Origin: Halomonas sp.
GTDB taxonomy: Bacteria > Pseudomonadota > Gammaproteobacteria > Pseudomonadales > Halomonadaceae
Reading direction: 5' to 3'
Assembly: GCF_020832045.1 (NCBI RefSeq)
Contig: NZ_JAFIFK010000068.1
Coordinates: 94,321 to 158,320, forward strand
Length of the DNA: 64,000 nt
Positions within the stretch are counted from its first letter, which is position 1; each line of letters opens with the position of its first letter. A model generated the notes under the pieces. It saw nothing but the letters and a program-made list of their open reading frames with translations. It had not been told where the DNA came from and searched no databases. The translations under genes and the position numbers were made by a program. Positions 35,253-43,385 of the stretch are shown in pieces.

Positions 35253-35779
35253 GAGATGATTGAACGCACGAATTCACCCTTGGCCCGAGTATAGGCTTCT
35301 CGATCCTCATGGTGCCGGGATGCCAGCTCGCGCTTGAGAGCGGCGTAGCGAGTGGCCTGAATCGGATCGGCGCGCAGCGCATCGCGAAAGGCGAGGCGCT
35401 GGCGCCACACCTCGCCGTTATGTACTACCACGTGCAAATGATGAGTGCGTCGGCCGTGGGCATGGCGCATGAGCCAGCGGCGGTCGCTCAGGCCGGCGTT
35501 GAACTCGACCGAGGTCACGTAGCCGTTATCGAGTAGCGGCTCGAACAGGGCGTCGGCCACGGCCATGGAGCCAACCCCGGCCATGACGTCGATGATGGGC
35601 TTGGCCGGCATGCCTGGAATGGCGGTGCTGCCGATATGCTGCACGTCGAGCAGTTCGGTCTGGAAGCGCTCCCACAGGCGGTCTCGTTCGGCGTCGAAGC
35701 GTGCCGGCCAGACGGGATCGTACTCCACCAGGTGTACCGGCTCGTCAATGGCCTGCTGCAGCGACTGGGCTTCGTTCAT
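35246..35779 (-). CDS. GrpB family (UPF0157) nucleotidyltransferase-fold protein
   Basis: A 177-residue GrpB/UPF0157 protein. The nucleotidyltransferase-like core is seen in VQHIGSTAIPGMPAKPIIDVMAGV (GS...D pattern), with HHLHVVVHNGEVWRQRLAFRDALR later. The start at 35779 overlaps the end of the AraC gene by 35 bases on the same strand, so the two may be co-transcribed. Family members are often fused to CoaE (dephospho-CoA kinase), but this one stands alone; its function is unknown. Confidence 0.88.
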   Translation of the reverse strand: MNEAQSLQQAIDEPVHLVEYDPVWPARFDAERDRLWERFQTELLDVQHIGSTAIPGMPAKPIIDVMAGVGSMAVADALFEPLLDNGYVTSVEFNAGLSDRRWLMRHAHGRRTHHLHVVVHNGEVWRQRLAFRDALRADPIQATRYAALKRELASRHHEDREAYTRAKGEFVRSIISQ

Positions 35780-36773
35780 GAACACTTCCTGTAGCAGAGG
35801 TAAGCGAGACGCTAGCCGTATTCTGTTCGTGCTGCTGGCGCAGTGCACCGGGCGGGTGGCCATGGATGCGTTTGAAGGCGCGGCTGAAGGCGGCGGTACT
35901 GCCGTAGCCCAGGCGATAGGCGACGGTTTCAATGGGCTGTCGCTCTCGGCCGATCCACTGAGCCGCCAGGCGCATGCGCAGCTCAGTCACGTAGCGATGC
36001 GGCGTCATACCCGTTACCGCAAGGAAGCGCTCAGCGAACACCGAACGCGAACTGCCCATCTCGGCGGCAAGCTCGGCTACCGTCCAGTGTCGCCCCGGCT
36101 CGCGGTGTAGGGCGGCAATGACCCGGCCCAGGCGCGGGTCGCGCAGCGCCTCGATCCAGCCGGTGGCATCGCCGCAGCCGCACTCCACCCAACCGCGCAC
36201 AATGAAGGCGGCCATGACGTCGGCAAGCCGTGCCAGAATAGCGGCGAAGCCCGCGCGCTCGCTTTTCGCCTCGCGCTCCATCGCCTCCAACATGGGAAGA
36301 ATCTCGGGCTGGCGTTCCAGCAGGGTGCCGACGTACATCACCTCGGGCATCAGTGAAACCAGGGCGTGCATGCTACCCAGGTCGAACTCCATGCAGCCGC
36401 TGAAGGTCAGCGCGCCGTCCTGGGTGCAGTTCTTCGGGCAGGCGCGAATCGCGCTGACTGCCTCACACAGCCTGGCGCTTTCGAAGGAGGTAACGTCCTG
36501 GGCCGGCTGGTCGGGGGTGGAGAGCAGGGCATGCAAACCGCCGCGTGGCAGCAATAGTGCATCACCGGTCGAGAGGGTATGAACACTGCCGCTGGGGCTG
36601 CGCAGGTAGACGGGGCCACGGGCCACGAAGTGGAACTGCGCCCAGCCCTCCACCTGGCCGAACTCGACCCCCAAAGGCGGCGAGAGCTGGATGCGGCGAT
36701 AGGCGATGCCGCGCAGGCGCATGCCCAGCAGCAGTTCGCTTACCAAGTCGCTGGGCAGTTCCGGCTTGGGCAT
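35745..36773 (-). CDS. AraC-family regulator with cupin_6 sensor domain
   Basis: A 342-residue regulator. The N-terminal cupin-type domain (about 20-200) contains a Cys-rich stretch (AIRACPKNCTQDG) and, later, VECGCGD. Two helix-turn-helices make the AraC domain at about 215-315 (WTVAELAAEMGSSRSVFAERFLAVTGMTPHRYVTELRM). The form is common in proteobacteria next to MFS exporters. It is divergent from such an exporter (36903-38081) and probably controls it. Confidence 0.88.
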   Translation of the reverse strand: MPKPELPSDLVSELLLGMRLRGIAYRRIQLSPPLGVEFGQVEGWAQFHFVARGPVYLRSPSGSVHTLSTGDALLLPRGGLHALLSTPDQPAQDVTSFESARLCEAVSAIRACPKNCTQDGALTFSGCMEFDLGSMHALVSLMPEVMYVGTLLERQPEILPMLEAMEREAKSERAGFAAILARLADVMAAFIVRGWVECGCGDATGWIEALRDPRLGRVIAALHREPGRHWTVAELAAEMGSSRSVFAERFLAVTGMTPHRYVTELRMRLAAQWIGRERQPIETVAYRLGYGSTAAFSRAFKRIHGHPPGALRQQHEQNTASVSLTSATGSVHERSPVAAAGH

Positions 36774-36902
36774 CTCGCGCTCCTTTCCTCAAAATCCGGA
36801 TGAATGATCAAGTATTCAAGAGTATCTAGCATAGATCGTCCGAGGCGACCCCACTAGTCTTCTCTTTCCTGACGAACGCTTCTCTAGGAAGGGGAACGAG
36901 CA

Positions 36903-38081
36903 ATGAACGAATCGGAATCGCGGGCACGGCCCGCATGGGGGGCGGTCATCTCGATGGCCCTCGGCGTGTTTGGGTTGGTCACGGCGGAGTTCCTTCCCGC
37001 CAGCCTGCTCACACCCATGGCGGCGGATCTGGGCATTACCGAGGGTATGGCGGGCCAGGCGGTGACGGTTACCGCGGCAGTGGCGTTGTTGACCAGCCTG
37101 CTGATTTCCACCGCCACGCGGCGTTTCGACCGACGCCATGTCTTGCTGGGTTTTTCCATGTTGCTGGTGGCGTCGAATCTGATCGTGGCCTTCGCTCCCA
37201 ACCTGACTATCCTGCTATTTGGCCGTGTGCTGCTCGGGGTCGCCTTGGGTGGGTTCTGGACTATGTCGATTGCGACCATGATGCGCCTGGTACCCGACGA
37301 TCTGGTACCGCGAGGCCTGTCGATCATGTTCAGCGGCGTTTCCGCGGCAACAATCGCCGCCGCGCCGCTGGGCAGCTACTTCGGCGACTTGCTCGGCTGG
37401 CGCGATGTGTTCCGCATGGCGGCACTACTTGGAGTGCTGGCGCTGGCGGTACAGTTCATGACCCTGCCGCGTATGGCGCCGACCGGCCTGACCCGCCTGC
37501 GCACGCTGTTCGACGTGCTGATGCGGCCTCGAGTCGGCCTCGGCATGCTGGCTGCGGCTCTGGTCTTCACCGGACACTTCGCCTTCTTCACCTACATTCG
37601 GCCGTTCCTCGAAACCGTAACCGGGGTGGGGGTCAATGGTGTGGCCACCATCCTGCTTGGCTTTGGTGTGGCCAATTTCTTCGGTAATTACCTGGGCGGG
37701 TGGATGGTCGAGCGCAGCTTGCGTCTGACCATGATCATGATGCCGCTGCTGATGGGAACCCTCGGGGTGTCACTGGTGCTGCTGGAGAGCACACCAGCGA
37801 TGGATGCCGCGCTGGTTGCGATATGGGGGCTGGCCTTCGGCGCCATTCCGGTCGCGTGGTCGACCTGGCTCACCCGTACGGTGCCGGACGAAGCCGAGAG
37901 CGCCAGCGGCCTGCTGGTAGCGGCTATCAACCTGGCGATCGCCACCGGAGCGGCCGTGGGCGGGATCATCTTCGACCTGGGCGGCGCGCTGAACGTCTTT
38001 GCTGCCAGCGCTGCCGTGCTGTTGCTGGCAGCTCTGATGATCCTGGCGGGCGTTAAAGCGCGGCCACTGGTTACCGCCTGA
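36903..38081 (+). CDS. MFS exporter, NepI-like (DHA1 family)
   Basis: A 392-residue transporter with twelve membrane segments. It resembles E. coli NepI, a purine ribonucleoside efflux pump, in the stretch GRVLLGVALGGFWTMSIATMMRLVP, in FFTYIRPFLET, and in IWGLAFGAIPVAWSTWLTRTVPDEAES. GGAAGGGG lies ahead of the start. It is divergent from an AraC regulator and ends before a strong terminator (38113-38141), so it is a single-gene unit. Substrate could be nucleosides or drugs; the NepI assignment is by similarity recalled from memory. Confidence 0.85.
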   Translation: MNESESRARPAWGAVISMALGVFGLVTAEFLPASLLTPMAADLGITEGMAGQAVTVTAAVALLTSLLISTATRRFDRRHVLLGFSMLLVASNLIVAFAPNLTILLFGRVLLGVALGGFWTMSIATMMRLVPDDLVPRGLSIMFSGVSAATIAAAPLGSYFGDLLGWRDVFRMAALLGVLALAVQFMTLPRMAPTGLTRLRTLFDVLMRPRVGLGMLAAALVFTGHFAFFTYIRPFLETVTGVGVNGVATILLGFGVANFFGNYLGGWMVERSLRLTMIMMPLLMGTLGVSLVLLESTPAMDAALVAIWGLAFGAIPVAWSTWLTRTVPDEAESASGLLVAAINLAIATGAAVGGIIFDLGGALNVFAASAAVLLLAALMILAGVKARPLVTA

Positions 38082-38112
38082 TGTATGCCTGAATCTGGAT
38101 TCGTCACAGCAA

Positions 38113-38141
38113 CGCAGCCCGCTTCGGTGGGCTGCGTTTTT
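38113..38141 (+). terminator. Intrinsic terminator of the MFS gene
   Basis: An 8-bp stem CGCAGCCC (38113-38120) and GGGCTGCG (38129-38136) with a GCTTCGGT loop is followed by five T. It lies 32 bases after the MFS stop. Confidence 0.9.
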
Positions 38142-38203
38142 GCCATTTCACCCATACGCTGTTAGCGTGGGAGTATAGAAGAACCAACAATGGAGCAAGT
38201 GAC

Positions 38204-38407
38204 ATGGATTCCGCCGTCAACACCATCGTGGGTCAGGCCCTAGTCATGCAGCAGGCCCAGGCCGCGCAGCAGGTGCAGCTTGAAATCTACAGGGAAGCCC
38301 TGGACATGCAGAAGGATCAGGTCGCTGCCCTGATGGCCTCGGCTTCTCTGCAGCCGCAGCTGGCAAGCGACGGTATGCTTGGCACGCTGATCAATACCTA
38401 CGCTTGA
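38204..38407 (+). CDS. YjfB family putative motility protein
   Basis: A 67-residue protein of the YjfB family (Pfam putative motility protein). Its Gln/Ala-rich helix (ALVMQQAQAAQQVQLEIYREALDMQKDQVAALM) and C-terminal GMLGTLINTYA are typical. GGAG precedes the start. Its own transcript lies between a terminator (38113-38141) and a hairpin (38414-38443). Family members occur in flagellated bacteria, sometimes under flagellar control; the function is not known. Confidence 0.8.
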   Translation: MDSAVNTIVGQALVMQQAQAAQQVQLEIYREALDMQKDQVAALMASASLQPQLASDGMLGTLINTYA

Positions 38408-38413
38408 GCTTCA

Positions 38414-38443
38414 TTCGCAGGCTTTACAGCCCAAGCCTGCGAA
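38414..38443. terminator. Hairpin between convergent YjfB and DUF899 genes
   Basis: A perfect 11-bp stem TTCGCAGGCTT (38414-38424) and AAGCCTGCGAA (38433-38443) around an 8-base loop lies between two convergent stops. It is probably a bidirectional terminator; no U-run follows on the plus strand. Confidence 0.6.
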
Positions 38444-38468
38444 CGTAATACCCTTATCTTAGCTGCCG

Positions 38469-39176
38469 CTATGTCTCGTACTCGTCGTGGCGCCGGTTCC
38501 ACACGTAGGGCGGCGTTTGCGGCCAGCCCGCTGGTGAGTCCTCCCAGCTCTCCTGGCGACCGTAGGGCGTCAGGTCCAGGTAGCTCCACAGGCTGCCCAG
38601 GTACTCCACACCGCGCTTGCCACTGAAGTAGGTGCGAAAGACCCGCTCGCCATCACGCAAGAAGACGCTGATGCCGTGTCGCTCGCCGCGGTCGGTGTCG
38701 GGAGCATCGCAACAGCTCGTCACACCCATGTCCCGATTGAAGTCGCTGCCGAGCGAAGAGACCCACCTAGGGTGTTGCCAGCCCATGCGCGCCTGGTAGC
38801 GCTGGAGCTTTTCCAGCGGTGCCCGGGAAGCCAGCACCAGGGTGGTGTCGCGGGCGTTGAGATGGGCGGGGTGGGTCATGGCGTCCACCACCCAGGAGCA
38901 GCCGTCGCAGCCGGCATTCCAGTCGGGCCCGAACATGAAATGATAGACGATCAACTGGCGGCGCCCCTCGAACAGGTCGAACAGGGTGGCTTCACCCTGT
39001 GGCCTGTCGAAGACGTAGTCGGCCTGCACCTCGACCATCGGCAGGCGCCGCCGTGCGGCATTGAGCCTGTCGCGCTCACGGGTATGGGCCTTCTCGCGGG
39101 CGATCTGCTCTTCCAGCGCGGCGTGCCATTGCTCTTCAGAAACGACTGGGGGTAGGGCGGTCGAGTCCATCATCAT
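38469..39176 (-). CDS. DUF899 family thioredoxin-like protein
   Basis: A 235-residue soluble protein of the DUF899 family, a thioredoxin-fold group. The conserved core is LIVYHFMFGPDWNAGCDGCSWVVDAM with a CX2C pair, then the C-terminal VFRTYFSGKRGVEYLGSLWSYLDLTPYGRQE. It is the last gene of a run on the minus strand: ArsR, SRPBCC, VOC, DUF899. This combination of small proteins is common in environmental proteobacteria; no reaction has been shown. Confidence 0.88.
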   Translation of the reverse strand: MMMDSTALPPVVSEEQWHAALEEQIAREKAHTRERDRLNAARRRLPMVEVQADYVFDRPQGEATLFDLFEGRRQLIVYHFMFGPDWNAGCDGCSWVVDAMTHPAHLNARDTTLVLASRAPLEKLQRYQARMGWQHPRWVSSLGSDFNRDMGVTSCCDAPDTDRGERHGISVFLRDGERVFRTYFSGKRGVEYLGSLWSYLDLTPYGRQESWEDSPAGWPQTPPYVWNRRHDEYET

Positions 39177-39189
39177 CGTGCCTCTCTTT

Positions 39190-39600
39190 TCAGGTCAGGT
39201 TGGGCTGCCCCAGATTGAGTTGCCAGGAGACGCCGAAGCGGTCGTTGAGCCAGGCGAAGCGGGTGCTGAAACCGTAGTCGTCAGGGGGCATCAGCATCTC
39301 GCCCTGTTCCGACAGCTGCGTGAGAAGACGCTCGAACTCTTCACGGTTCTCACACTCGACGAACAGCGACATCGAGGGTGTGAACGTGAAGGGATGCGAG
39401 ATGTGGCTGTCGATACAGGTATAGCGCCGGCCAGCCAGGGTGAATTCGGCCTGCTTGACGCTGCCTTCCCTGCCTGGCTCCTCGGGACCATAGAGCTCAA
39501 GTCGGATGATCTCTGCATCGTCGAACAGCGAGACGTAGAAGCGCATGGCCTGCTCGGCATTGCCCTCGAACATCAGTTGCGGGGTGACATGATGCGGCAT
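39190..39600 (-). CDS. VOC superfamily protein (PhnB-like)
   Basis: A 136-residue vicinal-oxygen-chelate protein of the PhnB/3-demethylubiquinone-methyltransferase-like group. The repeated beta-alpha-beta modules are seen in TPQLMFEGNAEQAMRFYVSLF and SMSLFVECENREEFERLLTQLSEQGEMLMPPDDYGFSTRFAWLNDRFGVSWQL. It overlaps the end of the SRPBCC gene by 28 bases, showing tight coupling in the ArsR operon. Function unknown. Confidence 0.88.
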   Translation of the reverse strand: MPHHVTPQLMFEGNAEQAMRFYVSLFDDAEIIRLELYGPEEPGREGSVKQAEFTLAGRRYTCIDSHISHPFTFTPSMSLFVECENREEFERLLTQLSEQGEMLMPPDDYGFSTRFAWLNDRFGVSWQLNLGQPNLT

Positions 39601-40124
39601 CGGTACTCCTCCTCATGACGTTCGAAGGTGGGCCAGAAAGGGGTGGGAGAACGGCCATGCAGCACGCTTTCCAGCACGGTGAGATGGGTATGCCAGCCGC
39701 CGGCGACATTGACCATAGTGTCGTCATCGGCGAGGCGCCGGTGTGTCACGATCAGGCGTACCTGATCGCCGGCCTCGCTAAGTTCGAAGGTGACCTCCGA
39801 CGGGGCTTCGCCGCCGCCGCCCCAGGTCCAGGCCAGCAGGTGGGGCGGTTCGCAGCGCAGCACCTGGTGTTGTGTCGTGAAGCTGCCGTCGTACCGGCGA
39901 AAGCGCTTGGAAGGTGGCGTTCGGTCGGGTGTCAGCTCGGTATTGTGGAAGTGCAGCGAGAAGCTACTGCCTGCGCGCGGTTCCATGGTGCCAGGGGCGA
40001 GCCACCGGCCGCGCTTGTCGGATTCTGTGAGGAAGGCCCAGACCCGCTCGATGGGCCCCGGCAGCAGGCGCTCGAAGCGGATGCTGTCCTCGGCGATGGC
40101 CTCACCATAGCCGCTGTCATTCAT
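39573..40124 (-). CDS. SRPBCC family protein (AHSA1-like)
   Basis: A 183-residue START-like protein of the AHSA1 group, with FERLLPGPIERVWAFLTESDKRGRWLAPGTMEPR and VTFELSEAGDQVRLIVTHR. The ATG at 40124 follows GAGGAGG and overlaps the end of the ArsR gene by eight bases, so translation is coupled. ArsR-SRPBCC pairs are common; the SRPBCC protein may bind a hydrophobic ligand. The function is not known. Confidence 0.88.
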   Translation of the reverse strand: MNDSGYGEAIAEDSIRFERLLPGPIERVWAFLTESDKRGRWLAPGTMEPRAGSSFSLHFHNTELTPDRTPPSKRFRRYDGSFTTQHQVLRCEPPHLLAWTWGGGGEAPSEVTFELSEAGDQVRLIVTHRRLADDDTMVNVAGGWHTHLTVLESVLHGRSPTPFWPTFERHEEEYRCRIMSPRN

Positions 40125-40482
40125 CTTTTCGTGCCTCCTCCGCCGTTGCGTCATGGGGTTCAGCCCTGAGTGCCGCTTCCAGCGCGTTCAGCCGCTGGTT
40201 CCAGAAGCCTTCGTAGAAGCTCAGCCACTGCTCCGCTACCGCCAGCGGTTCCGGTTGCAGCCGGCAGTAGTGGGCGCGCCCCTCGATGCGCCGCTCCACC
40301 AGCCCGGCTTGCTCCAGCACACGCACGTGCTTGGAAACGGCGGCTAGCGAAATGGGGAACGGCTCGGCCAGCTCGCCGACCTTGCGCTCACCGGCTGCCA
40401 AGCGCTCGAGCAGCAGGCGTCGGGTGGGATCGGCCAGGGCCTGGAAGATTCGATCCAAGTTCGTTTCATTATATTCAACCAT
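40117..40482 (-). CDS. ArsR-family regulator, first gene of SRPBCC/VOC/DUF899 operon
   Basis: A 121-residue winged-helix regulator. The DNA-binding region is IFQALADPTRRLLLERLAAGERKVGELAEPFPISLAAVSKHVRVLEQAGLV. There is no CXC or other metal-binding cysteine, so it is not an arsenic sensor; it belongs to the group paired with SRPBCC proteins. It heads an overlapping four-gene operon (40482 down to 38469). Two copies of a CAACC-N4-GGTT dyad overlap its start and lie 32-47 bases upstream, suggesting self-repression. Confidence 0.88.
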   Translation of the reverse strand: MVEYNETNLDRIFQALADPTRRLLLERLAAGERKVGELAEPFPISLAAVSKHVRVLEQAGLVERRIEGRAHYCRLQPEPLAVAEQWLSFYEGFWNQRLNALEAALRAEPHDATAEEARKDE

Positions 40483-40529
40483 CTGGTTTATATAGGTGTG
40501 GTCAAGGCAATTGTCAACCTTTTGGTTGA
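40474..40529. promoter_or_regulatory. Two dyads, probable ArsR operator
   Basis: TCAACC-TTTT-GGTTGA (40514-40529) is a perfect dyad. A second, TTCAACC-ATCT-GGTTTA (40474-40490), is near-perfect and overlaps the ArsR start codon. Their shared half-site CAACC suggests binding by the ArsR protein. Confidence 0.65.
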
Positions 40530-40566
40530 ATGTCTGCGGCTATGAGAGCGATTGAATTTTCTCTGC

Positions 40567-40597
40567 TTTACCTGAAGCTAACTTGAGGTATTAGCCT
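40567..40597 (+). promoter_or_regulatory. SoxR-type promoter of the arylamine acetyltransferase gene
   Basis: TTTACC (40567-40572) and TAGCCT (40592-40597) are spaced by 19 bases. The 18-bp dyad at 40571-40588 matches the SoxR box consensus at 16 of 18 positions. The -10 hexamer equals that of the ABC exporter promoter at 10729-10734. Confidence 0.82.
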
Positions 40598-40636
40598 GCG
40601 CTTAACGATCGCAACCGATAGAAAAGGAGAAACGCC

Positions 40637-41536
40637 ATGCAGGCTCTACCAAGCACTCAATTCCTTCATGAGTCGGCCCGCTGGGAGACGTCTGCGCTCG
40701 ATCTAGACGCCTACCTGACTCGAATCGACTACCGAGGGCCCGTTACGCCCAGCCTGGAGACATTGAAAGCTCTCCAGCAGGCGCACCTTGCCGCGGTACC
40801 GTTCGAGAACCTAGAGATCGTCACCGGCGGCGAGATCCGCATCGATCTCGAAAGCCTTCAGGACAAGCTGGTACGGCGTCGACGCGGCGGCTATTGCCAT
40901 GAGCAGAACACCCTGTTCGCCACGGTGTTGGATCGGCTTGGCTTCGAGGTCGCCGGGCGCAACGCGAGAATGCTGATGGGTGACGACGCGCGCACGGTTA
41001 CTCCGCTTGGCCATACGATGCTGGTAGTGAAAGCGGAAGGCCACGACTGGCTGGTCGACGTCGGGGTCGGCAATGTCGGGCCGCGTGAGCCGATCCTGCT
41101 CGAGGTGGGCAACGAGGTGAGCCATGGCCCCTGGGGGTATCGCCTCGAGCGCTCGCCGCTGGGCTATTGGCTGCTGCGCCACAAGCGCCTCGGTGAATGG
41201 TTCAACATCTACCAGTTCAGTGACGAACCCTGCTACCGAGCCGATTCTGGCGAATACAATTATCTGGCGTCTCGTCACCCGGCATCCCCGTTCGTGCGCC
41301 GGATAGTCGCTCAGCACAACGGCGCCGAGGTACGGCTTGCGCTCACCGATCTCGAACTGAAGATATTTCGGCCAGGCGAGGAGCCGGAGCTGCAGCGTGT
41401 CGCGGCCGGCGAGTTGCCCGACGTGCTGCGCCAGCGGTTCGGGCTGGTACTGGACCCCAAGCAGGAGCGAGTACTTCTGCGACGAGCCGAAACGCTCGTC
41501 GAGAGCACCAGCGTGGGTGAGCAGCTAGGCACCTGA
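40637..41536 (+). CDS. Arylamine N-acetyltransferase (NAT)
   Basis: A 299-residue NAT with the full Cys-His-Asp triad: Cys87 (RRGGYCHEQN), His126 (GHTMLVV) and Asp141 (WLVDVGVG). It moves acetyl from acetyl-CoA to aromatic amines and hydrazines. The first 20 residues extend beyond the usual NAT start, but AAGGAG ahead of the ATG supports it. The gene sits behind a SoxR-type promoter (40567-40597), which suggests induction by redox-active aromatics. That NAT belongs to a SoxR regulon here is inference from the promoter. Confidence 0.92.
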   Translation: MQALPSTQFLHESARWETSALDLDAYLTRIDYRGPVTPSLETLKALQQAHLAAVPFENLEIVTGGEIRIDLESLQDKLVRRRRGGYCHEQNTLFATVLDRLGFEVAGRNARMLMGDDARTVTPLGHTMLVVKAEGHDWLVDVGVGNVGPREPILLEVGNEVSHGPWGYRLERSPLGYWLLRHKRLGEWFNIYQFSDEPCYRADSGEYNYLASRHPASPFVRRIVAQHNGAEVRLALTDLELKIFRPGEEPELQRVAAGELPDVLRQRFGLVLDPKQERVLLRRAETLVESTSVGEQLGT

Positions 41537-41581
41537 GAGTGGCCTAGCAGCGCGAGTCGACTATCGCCGGCATGAGCCGAG

Positions 41582-41914
41582 TCAACAATTCCTGCCTCGT
41601 TCCACCTTGTACTTCTCGCGGCGCTGAGCCAGGGCCTGTTCGGCGTCTTCTTTCAGTGGCAGGCTCGAAGCCCACCGGATGTCGTCGCGCCGGTGGTTCA
41701 TATCCTCGAGCATGTGATCGTCATGAGCCAGCAGGGGCAGGTAGCGCTGACGAAACCGTCGCCGACGCAGATAGCGGTGCAGGAGGGTCTCGATGGCATT
41801 GATCAACCCGAGCGGTGGCATGGCTGGCATGTAGAAGTCCGGCTGGGGCGGTGGTGTGGAATCCTTGGTATCCGTCGGCTGGGAATGGTGATGCAGCGGT
41901 TCGTACTGACTCAT
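41582..41914 (-). CDS. DUF1127 (YjiS-like) small protein
   Basis: A 110-residue protein. The ATG at 41914 follows GAGGAGGT; the long open frame upstream belongs to the opposite strand LysR gene. The N-terminus is His/Pro-rich. The DUF1127 region is LLHRYLRRRRFRQRYLPLLAHDDHMLEDMNHRRDDIRWASSLPL. DUF1127 proteins are small, Arg-rich and in some bacteria affect RNA turnover or phosphate metabolism. It is divergent from a LysR gene at 42074, a recurring pair in halomonads and pseudomonads. Confidence 0.82.
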   Translation of the reverse strand: MSQYEPLHHHSQPTDTKDSTPPPQPDFYMPAMPPLGLINAIETLLHRYLRRRRFRQRYLPLLAHDDHMLEDMNHRRDDIRWASSLPLKEDAEQALAQRREKYKVERGRNC

Positions 41915-42073
41915 GTCGCACCTCCTCACGGGCCGCCACAGGATGGCTGCCGTGCTCTCGCTTGAAGTGAGTGGAGGGTCGCGACCTCTTGCAGGAAAGT
42001 GTCGCGCTTGCCATTGGATCAATCCAACGAAAAAGACTAGAGTCACCATTAAGATAAATTGAAAGGTGTGGCC

Positions 42074-42961
42074 ATGACTCAGCTGCCCCCCACCCTCCCT
42101 TCGCCGCTGCCGTTGCTCGATACCGACGTGCTGCGTACCTTCGTTGCGATTGCCGAATGCGGCAGTTTCACCCGAGCCGCCCGCCAGGTGTTCCGTACGC
42201 CCTCGGCACTCAGCATGCAAATCAAGCGCCTCGAGGAAACGCTTGGGCATACCTTGTTCGTCCGCGAGGCCCGTCAGGTGCGCCTGACGCCCGAGGGAGA
42301 GACGTTGCTTGGCTACGGGCGTCGGCTGCTCAAGCTCAACGAAGAGGCGGTCACCCAGTTCCTGACACCCAGCGTGGCGGGGCGGCTGGGCTTCGGTTCC
42401 ACCGATGACGTGGGGACGCGCATCCTCCCCGGTGTGCTGGCGCAGTTCGCCCGCTCGCACCCGGCGGTACAGGTGGACGTCGTGGTGGGGACCAGTCGCG
42501 ATATGCTCGCCCGCCTGGATGCTGGCGAACTCGACTTGATACTCATGACCGCCGGCAACCCGGGGCAGGAGATACGCGGTGAGATCGTGCACAGCGAACC
42601 ACTGGTCTGGGCGGGACGGGAAGGCGGGCTTGCCGTGCAGCGCTCGCCGCTACCGGTGGCTCTGGCGCAGCACGGCTGCGCCTGGCGTGGCATGGCGCTG
42701 GAAGCCCTGGACCGGGCCGGCTTGAGCTACCGTATTGCCTATTCTTGTGAGCACTGCGCCGGCCAGGAGGCCGCCATGCTCGCCGACCTGGCGGTGGCGC
42801 CCTTTCCGCTGAGCCTGGTGCGACCGCCGTTGCGGCGCATTGCCTCGGGCCTGTTGCCGCCGCTGGGTGAATATCAGCTGGCGATGGTTAGGCGGCCAGG
42901 CGCAGATTCGGCATGCGAAACGCTGGCTGGGCATGTCATGGCGGTGTTCCGGGAGCTATGA
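42074..42961 (+). CDS. LysR-family regulator (LrhA/HexA-like) beside DUF1127 gene
   Basis: A 295-residue LysR regulator. The ATG at 42074 follows GAAAGGTG; an upstream TTG in frame is not supported. The helix-turn-helix (FVAIAECGSFTRAARQVFRTPSALSMQIKRLEETLG) is at about 25-75. The effector domain has a Cys pair (SCEHCAGQEA, about 220). The N-terminal start LPLLDTDVLRTFVAIAECGSF is like LrhA/HexA regulators of motility. It is divergent from the DUF1127 gene. Confidence 0.85.
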   Translation: MTQLPPTLPSPLPLLDTDVLRTFVAIAECGSFTRAARQVFRTPSALSMQIKRLEETLGHTLFVREARQVRLTPEGETLLGYGRRLLKLNEEAVTQFLTPSVAGRLGFGSTDDVGTRILPGVLAQFARSHPAVQVDVVVGTSRDMLARLDAGELDLILMTAGNPGQEIRGEIVHSEPLVWAGREGGLAVQRSPLPVALAQHGCAWRGMALEALDRAGLSYRIAYSCEHCAGQEAAMLADLAVAPFPLSLVRPPLRRIASGLLPPLGEYQLAMVRRPGADSACETLAGHVMAVFREL

Positions 42962-42979
42962 CATGCCCCTCGTGACGGT

Positions 42980-43177
42980 TCAGCCACGCTCGGCACGGAT
43001 TCGGTAGAGCTGGCGTTTGATTTCCGCGCGCTCCAGGATCAAGAGATCCAGAAGCTCGTCTCGCTTGTTCCGGCTCAGCCCTTCATCGCTCATCAGGCCG
43101 TCGAGCAGGGTCTCGATATCGGTTTCTTGTTGGGTTTTAGGAACGGAAACGGTGCTGGGGATCAGGGAAACGAACAT
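42980..43177 (-). CDS. Small conserved-looking protein, unknown
   Basis: A 65-residue protein that I do not recognise. A good GGAGGT site lies 8 bases ahead of the start. The sequence is predicted largely helical, with TDIETLLDGLMSDEGLSRNKRDELLDLLILERAEIKRQLYRIRAE; there are no cysteines or membrane segments. It lies alone, 18 bases from the stop of the convergent LysR gene. The strong ribosome site and normal codon use make it likely to be real. Confidence 0.55.
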   Translation of the reverse strand: MFVSLIPSTVSVPKTQQETDIETLLDGLMSDEGLSRNKRDELLDLLILERAEIKRQLYRIRAERG

Positions 43178-43385
43178 GGGCGCGTACCTCCACTAACTAC
43201 CCTGGGTATGACGGTTTGTAGTTGTCAGGGCTTTCTCGGACTTGTTGTCATTGCATGGTGGAACTGCGCTGCGGGCCGAGTCAAATTCGCAAGCGCTAGA
43301 ACCATGCCGTTTCACGCATTATGGTCAAAAAATCGCCCAATAGCGTAACGCGTCTATCCTCCCATCATGCTCAGTCTTCCGCGGA

